A stretch of 9,137 nt of DNA from an uncultured Gemmatimonadaceae bacterium (GTDB lineage Bacteria; Gemmatimonadota; Gemmatimonadetes; Gemmatimonadales; Gemmatimonadaceae), in contig CATPBD010000102.1 of assembly GCA_955652265.1 (NCBI GenBank), positions 1 through 9,137 of the forward strand, written 5' to 3'. The notes under the pieces were generated by a model. It was given only the letters and a program-made list of their open reading frames with translations, did not search any database and had not been told where the DNA came from. Of this stretch, positions 7,203-9,137 are shown piece after piece (position 1 is the stretch's first letter; every line of letters starts with the position of its first letter). A program made the translations under genes and the position numbers.

Positions 7203-7682
7203 TCAATCGGGCTTTACGACTTGGTTGAGATGGTGCTTGAGGTGCCCGACGTAATCAGCCATGAAGTAGTCGAGCGTAGCCGGTTTCTCTCGCGGAATCG
7301 TCTTCCAAGCGAGTACGTCGAGGTTGTGTCGCGCGCGCGGTTTCCGTAGTTGCTGCTCCGGAGTTGCCTCCATCACTCGCGCGATGTGCAAATTGAACAG
7401 CCTCCAGAGCTCGATGAGGTCGTCCCAGGGAGCGTCACGGTAGGATTGGACGGTGACCCATGCGTCCTGATCGTATCCCGGGAACACAAGGTCGTCCTGG
7501 AACAATGCGCGAATGAATCGCTGGTGATTGTTGGACGCCGAGTCGATGAGATGGCCTATCACCTCGCGCGGAGACCACTTCCCAGGGCTCCTGGGCTGTC
7601 TGCTGAGGTCGTCGCCAATGTTTTTCAGTAGCGGCGTCGCTTTTTTGATTGCGTTCCTGAGGTCGAGCACGTATCCTGGCAT
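7203..7682 (-). CDS. DinB-family (DinB_2, YfiT-like) putative metal-dependent protein
   Basis: 159 residues, the usual size for a DinB/YfiT four-helix bundle. The family pattern is clear: GKWSPREVIGHLIDSASNNH at about 34-53 gives the first metal-binding His (H44), and the last helix YVGHLKHHL supplies the others (H147 with H150 or H151). Such proteins bind Zn or Ni; relatives act as thiol (bacillithiol or mycothiol) S-transferases or are stress-induced with unknown substrates. No signal peptide is seen, so it is cytoplasmic. The ATG has a good site (TGAGGAA) about 6 bases upstream. The gene is divergent from the small secreted gene at 7797 across a 114-bp spacer that should hold both promoters. 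The reaction is not determinable from sequence alone. Confidence 0.88.
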   Translation of the reverse strand: MPGYVLDLRNAIKKATPLLKNIGDDLSRQPRSPGKWSPREVIGHLIDSASNNHQRFIRALFQDDLVFPGYDQDAWVTVQSYRDAPWDDLIELWRLFNLHIARVMEATPEQQLRKPRARHNLDVLAWKTIPREKPATLDYFMADYVGHLKHHLNQVVKPD

Positions 7683-7796
7683 GTCGATTCCTCACACAAA
7701 ATTGCCACACTCACGTCCCGGGAAACCCTTCCTTCGATTGCGGGGTATGGGTTGTGCGGTGGTTGATGAGCGTTCGATAAACTTCGTCCTATAAAG

Positions 7797-8183
7797 ATGA
7801 TCAAACGACTAGCACTTCTCCTTGTTCTTTTCGCTGCATTGGCGGCGGCGTCGGCAGCGCGATCACAGCAGCCGGCTGGGAAGGGGACGGCATCCAGTCC
7901 CGCCAAGAACGGCGCGCGGGTCAAGGATTCAGTCGAGTTCAAGCCGTCGCCCGAATTGCGGAAAGCGCTCGATGATCTTGCGGCATCCGTGCAAGCGCTT
8001 GCGGTTCGAATCGCATCTGATCCCCAGATCCGCTCAGACGCCATGCGGGTCGCGTCGGGACTGGTAACGACAACGCAACGAGTCGTTTCCGAAGAGTCGG
8101 TAGCGCTTCAGGGAGCATTGAAGACTGCCGCCGACCGGATTGCAGCCGCGCAATCGCAGCACACTCCGTCGAAAAGGCCGTAA
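7797..8183 (+). CDS. Small secreted helical protein, function unknown
   Basis: I do not recognise a family. The 128-residue product starts with a textbook signal peptide: basic IKR, a hydrophobic core at 5-19 and a likely cleavage after ASA or ARS (20-23). A short Ala/Gly/Lys linker (25-45) follows, then about 70 residues (50-120) with heptad-like Ala/Leu/Val spacing and mixed charges that should form one or two long amphipathic helices. There are no cysteines and no lipobox. It is probably a periplasmic helical protein; a weak resemblance to apolipoprotein-like helical repeats is all that can be said. No strong ribosome-binding site lies before the ATG. Weak promoter-like boxes (TTGTGC at 7752, GATAAA at 7776, 18-bp spacer) would give a leader of only about 9 bases. 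The YdcF-like gene follows on the same strand in the -1 frame, so the two may be co-transcribed. Confidence 0.75.
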   Translation: MIKRLALLLVLFAALAAASAARSQQPAGKGTASSPAKNGARVKDSVEFKPSPELRKALDDLAASVQALAVRIASDPQIRSDAMRVASGLVTTTQRVVSEESVALQGALKTAADRIAAAQSQHTPSKRP

Positions 8184-8257
8184 GACCCTCCGTTCGACAT
8201 GCCTTTAGTGGCGCGATTGTCGCCACTCTCGCGGCCGTCGCCGCGCACGTACTCGGA

Positions 8258-8971
8258 GTGCAGCAGCTGCTGCGCACGCCTGATCTCGCGCTGTACGTTC
8301 CCGCCGCCATTTTCGGCGCTCTGTTGGGAGCAACTCGGCTTCGTCCGCTCGTTTGGGTACCAGCCGCCATTATCGCCGCGATTTGTGTAGCCGTCGCATA
8401 CACTCCCGTCGTTTCGACGTTGGCCGCGCCTCTTATACGAAGAGATCCACTCCCCTCACGCGTCGACGCCGTGGCGGTCCTCTCGATGGGGCTCGCGCCG
8501 GACGGCATGATGCGAAGCGAAACTCTCGACCGTTTGTTAACCGGTCTGTCCCTCGCGAAGCGGGGGTTCGCGCCGGTAGTGCTGGTTTCGCGCGAGCGTC
8601 GAAGCTTCGCCGACAAGACTGTGTCTGATTCCGCCGACCTGCAGAAGGTCGCAACGCTCGCCAACCCAGCGGCTAGAGTGATCTTCGTCGATTCGGTTGT
8701 AACCACCCGGACTGAAGCGATCCGAATGGGGGCCATCGCGCGCGCCAACCATTGGTCAACTCTCGCGGTGGTGACCTCCCCGATGCATACCAGAAGAGCC
8801 TGTGCTACTTTCGAGGCTGTCGGTCTGCGCGTCGTTTGTGTTCCGGCGGCCGTCCGCGGCTCCGGGCTCTACGCTGGGGCGAGCCCGGAGGATCGGCTGC
8901 GCGCATTCCGATCGTGGCTCTACGAGACGTTTGCTTCGTCATCGTACAAATCGCGAGGCTGGATTCGCTGA
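8258..8971 (+). CDS. YdcF/ElyC-like DUF218 membrane protein (start uncertain)
   Basis: The DUF218 domain is clear from about residue 69: VDAVAVLSMG opens it, RLLTGLSLAKRGFAPVVLVS follows, then VDSVVTTRTEA (the position of the usual S.NT.ENA motif) and VVTSPMHTRRACATFEAVGL, which matches the family's VTS.yH..RA...f...G block. Two hydrophobic segments (about 11-26 and 31-50) place the domain outside the cytoplasmic membrane, as in E. coli ElyC and SanA, which affect envelope integrity. The biochemical role of the family is not settled. The start given is a GTG with GGAG directly against it, which is too close to work as a normal ribosome-binding site. The frame is open back to 8021 without any ATG, GTG or TTG, and the in-frame stretch 8195-8257 reads like a further hydrophobic N-terminus. 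The true start may therefore be an ATT (8216) or CTG (8267) codon, or hidden by an assembly indel. The MFS gene follows after 37 bp. Confidence 0.8.
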   Translation: MQQLLRTPDLALYVPAAIFGALLGATRLRPLVWVPAAIIAAICVAVAYTPVVSTLAAPLIRRDPLPSRVDAVAVLSMGLAPDGMMRSETLDRLLTGLSLAKRGFAPVVLVSRERRSFADKTVSDSADLQKVATLANPAARVIFVDSVVTTRTEAIRMGAIARANHWSTLAVVTSPMHTRRACATFEAVGLRVVCVPAAVRGSGLYAGASPEDRLRAFRSWLYETFASSSYKSRGWIR

Positions 8972-8981
8972 TCGATACGAG

Positions 8982-8994
8982 GTGAATCATTCAC
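8982..8994. promoter_or_regulatory. 13-bp palindrome before the MFS transporter gene
   Basis: GTGAATCATTCAC is a perfect inverted repeat with 6-bp arms and one central base. It lies directly before the ribosome-binding site (GAGGA, 8995-8999) of the transporter gene. It could be an operator, or a small RNA stem next to the Shine-Dalgarno. At this length a chance palindrome is possible. Confidence 0.25.
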
Positions 8995-9008
8995 GAGGAT
9001 AACTTGCA

Positions 9009-9137
9009 ATGACATCCGGCCCGCTTTCCGCAGGCTCCGCGCGCGAGAATCCGCACCCACTCGACGCCGCTCAGGGAATCTGGAAGGTGATAGCGTCGTC
9101 ATCCGTAGGAACGATGATTGAATGGTACGACTTCTAC
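9009..9137 (+). CDS. MFS transporter, metabolite:H+ symporter (MHS) family, N-terminal fragment
   Basis: Only the first 43 residues lie in the window; the gene runs off the right edge. The segment IWKVIASSSVGTMIEWYDFY is the signature of the first membrane helix of MHS-family major facilitators (relatives of ProP, KgtP and ShiA), where the Glu-Trp-Tyr-Asp-Phe motif sits in helix 1. These carry osmolytes, dicarboxylates or other organic acids with protons across the cytoplasmic membrane; the substrate cannot be told from this part. The ATG has GAGGA 9 bases upstream. The gene is 37 bp behind the YdcF-like gene on the same strand, so it may share its transcript, although a palindrome between them could give separate control. 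Confidence 0.85.
   Translation, partial: MTSGPLSAGSARENPHPLDAAQGIWKVIASSSVGTMIEWYDFY

Noticed and set aside
8165..8260. Programmed -1 frameshift joining the small secreted protein to the YdcF-like protein
   Set aside because: The frames are in the right relation, but the only A-run (GAAAAGG before the stop) does not fit a slippery heptamer, and fusing a complete secreted protein to a membrane protein makes little sense.
8199..8390. Open frame starting at ATG 8199 between the small secreted gene and the YdcF-like gene
   Set aside because: Its Ser/Pro/Cys-rich translation does not look like a protein, it overlaps the DUF218 frame, and no ribosome-binding site precedes it.
1..9137. Defence system, mobile element or CRISPR array
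   Set aside because: No transposase, integrase, nuclease, toxin-antitoxin pair or regularly spaced repeat was found; the gene set is ordinary chromosomal content.

Overview
The window looks like chromosomal DNA of a GC-rich, didermic, non-model bacterium, most likely a member of the Gemmatimonadota. This is inference from gene content (a secreted DUF5916 outer-membrane barrel protein, a secreted PD40/TolB-like propeller, a DinB-fold protein and an M15 peptidase of a type I associate with that phylum), not from a marker gene. There are no rRNA, tRNA, CRISPR or insertion-sequence features. The genes look like ordinary housekeeping and accessory envelope genes.

Layout. Positions 1-294 hold no protein gene but are rich in regulation: a 16-bp inverted repeat of TetR-operator type (43-58), a possible sigma-70-like promoter (134-162) and a clear c-di-GMP-I (GEMM-I) type riboswitch aptamer (190-287). 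The closing helix of the aptamer contains the Shine-Dalgarno sequence of the next gene, a secreted M15-family zinc peptidase with an EF-hand loop inside its catalytic domain (295-1446, +). Convergent to it is a 915-residue DUF5916 outer-membrane protein (1503-4250, -). About 208 bp upstream of that, on the same strand, lies a flavin-dependent aromatic-hydroxylase-type monooxygenase (4459-6090, -). A 57-bp divergent spacer separates it from a secreted PD40 beta-propeller protein (6148-7200, +), which ends 2 bp from a convergent DinB-like gene (7203-7682, -). Divergent to DinB run a small secreted protein of unknown function (7797-8183, +), a DUF218/YdcF membrane protein (8258-8971, +, start uncertain) and the first 43 codons of an MHS-family MFS transporter (9009-9137, +, cut by the window edge).

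How they work together. Five of the eight proteins are exported or membrane-bound, so the window is mainly about the envelope, but no single pathway links the genes. The best regulatory link is riboswitch to M15 peptidase: a cyclic-dinucleotide signal would control synthesis of a secreted cell-wall-type peptidase, probably by hiding its ribosome-binding site. The most interesting detail is that, when aligned by hand to the Vibrio cholerae Vc2 aptamer, the ligand-contacting base G20 is replaced by C while the other two contact bases (A47, C92) are kept. This could be a variant with altered ligand preference.
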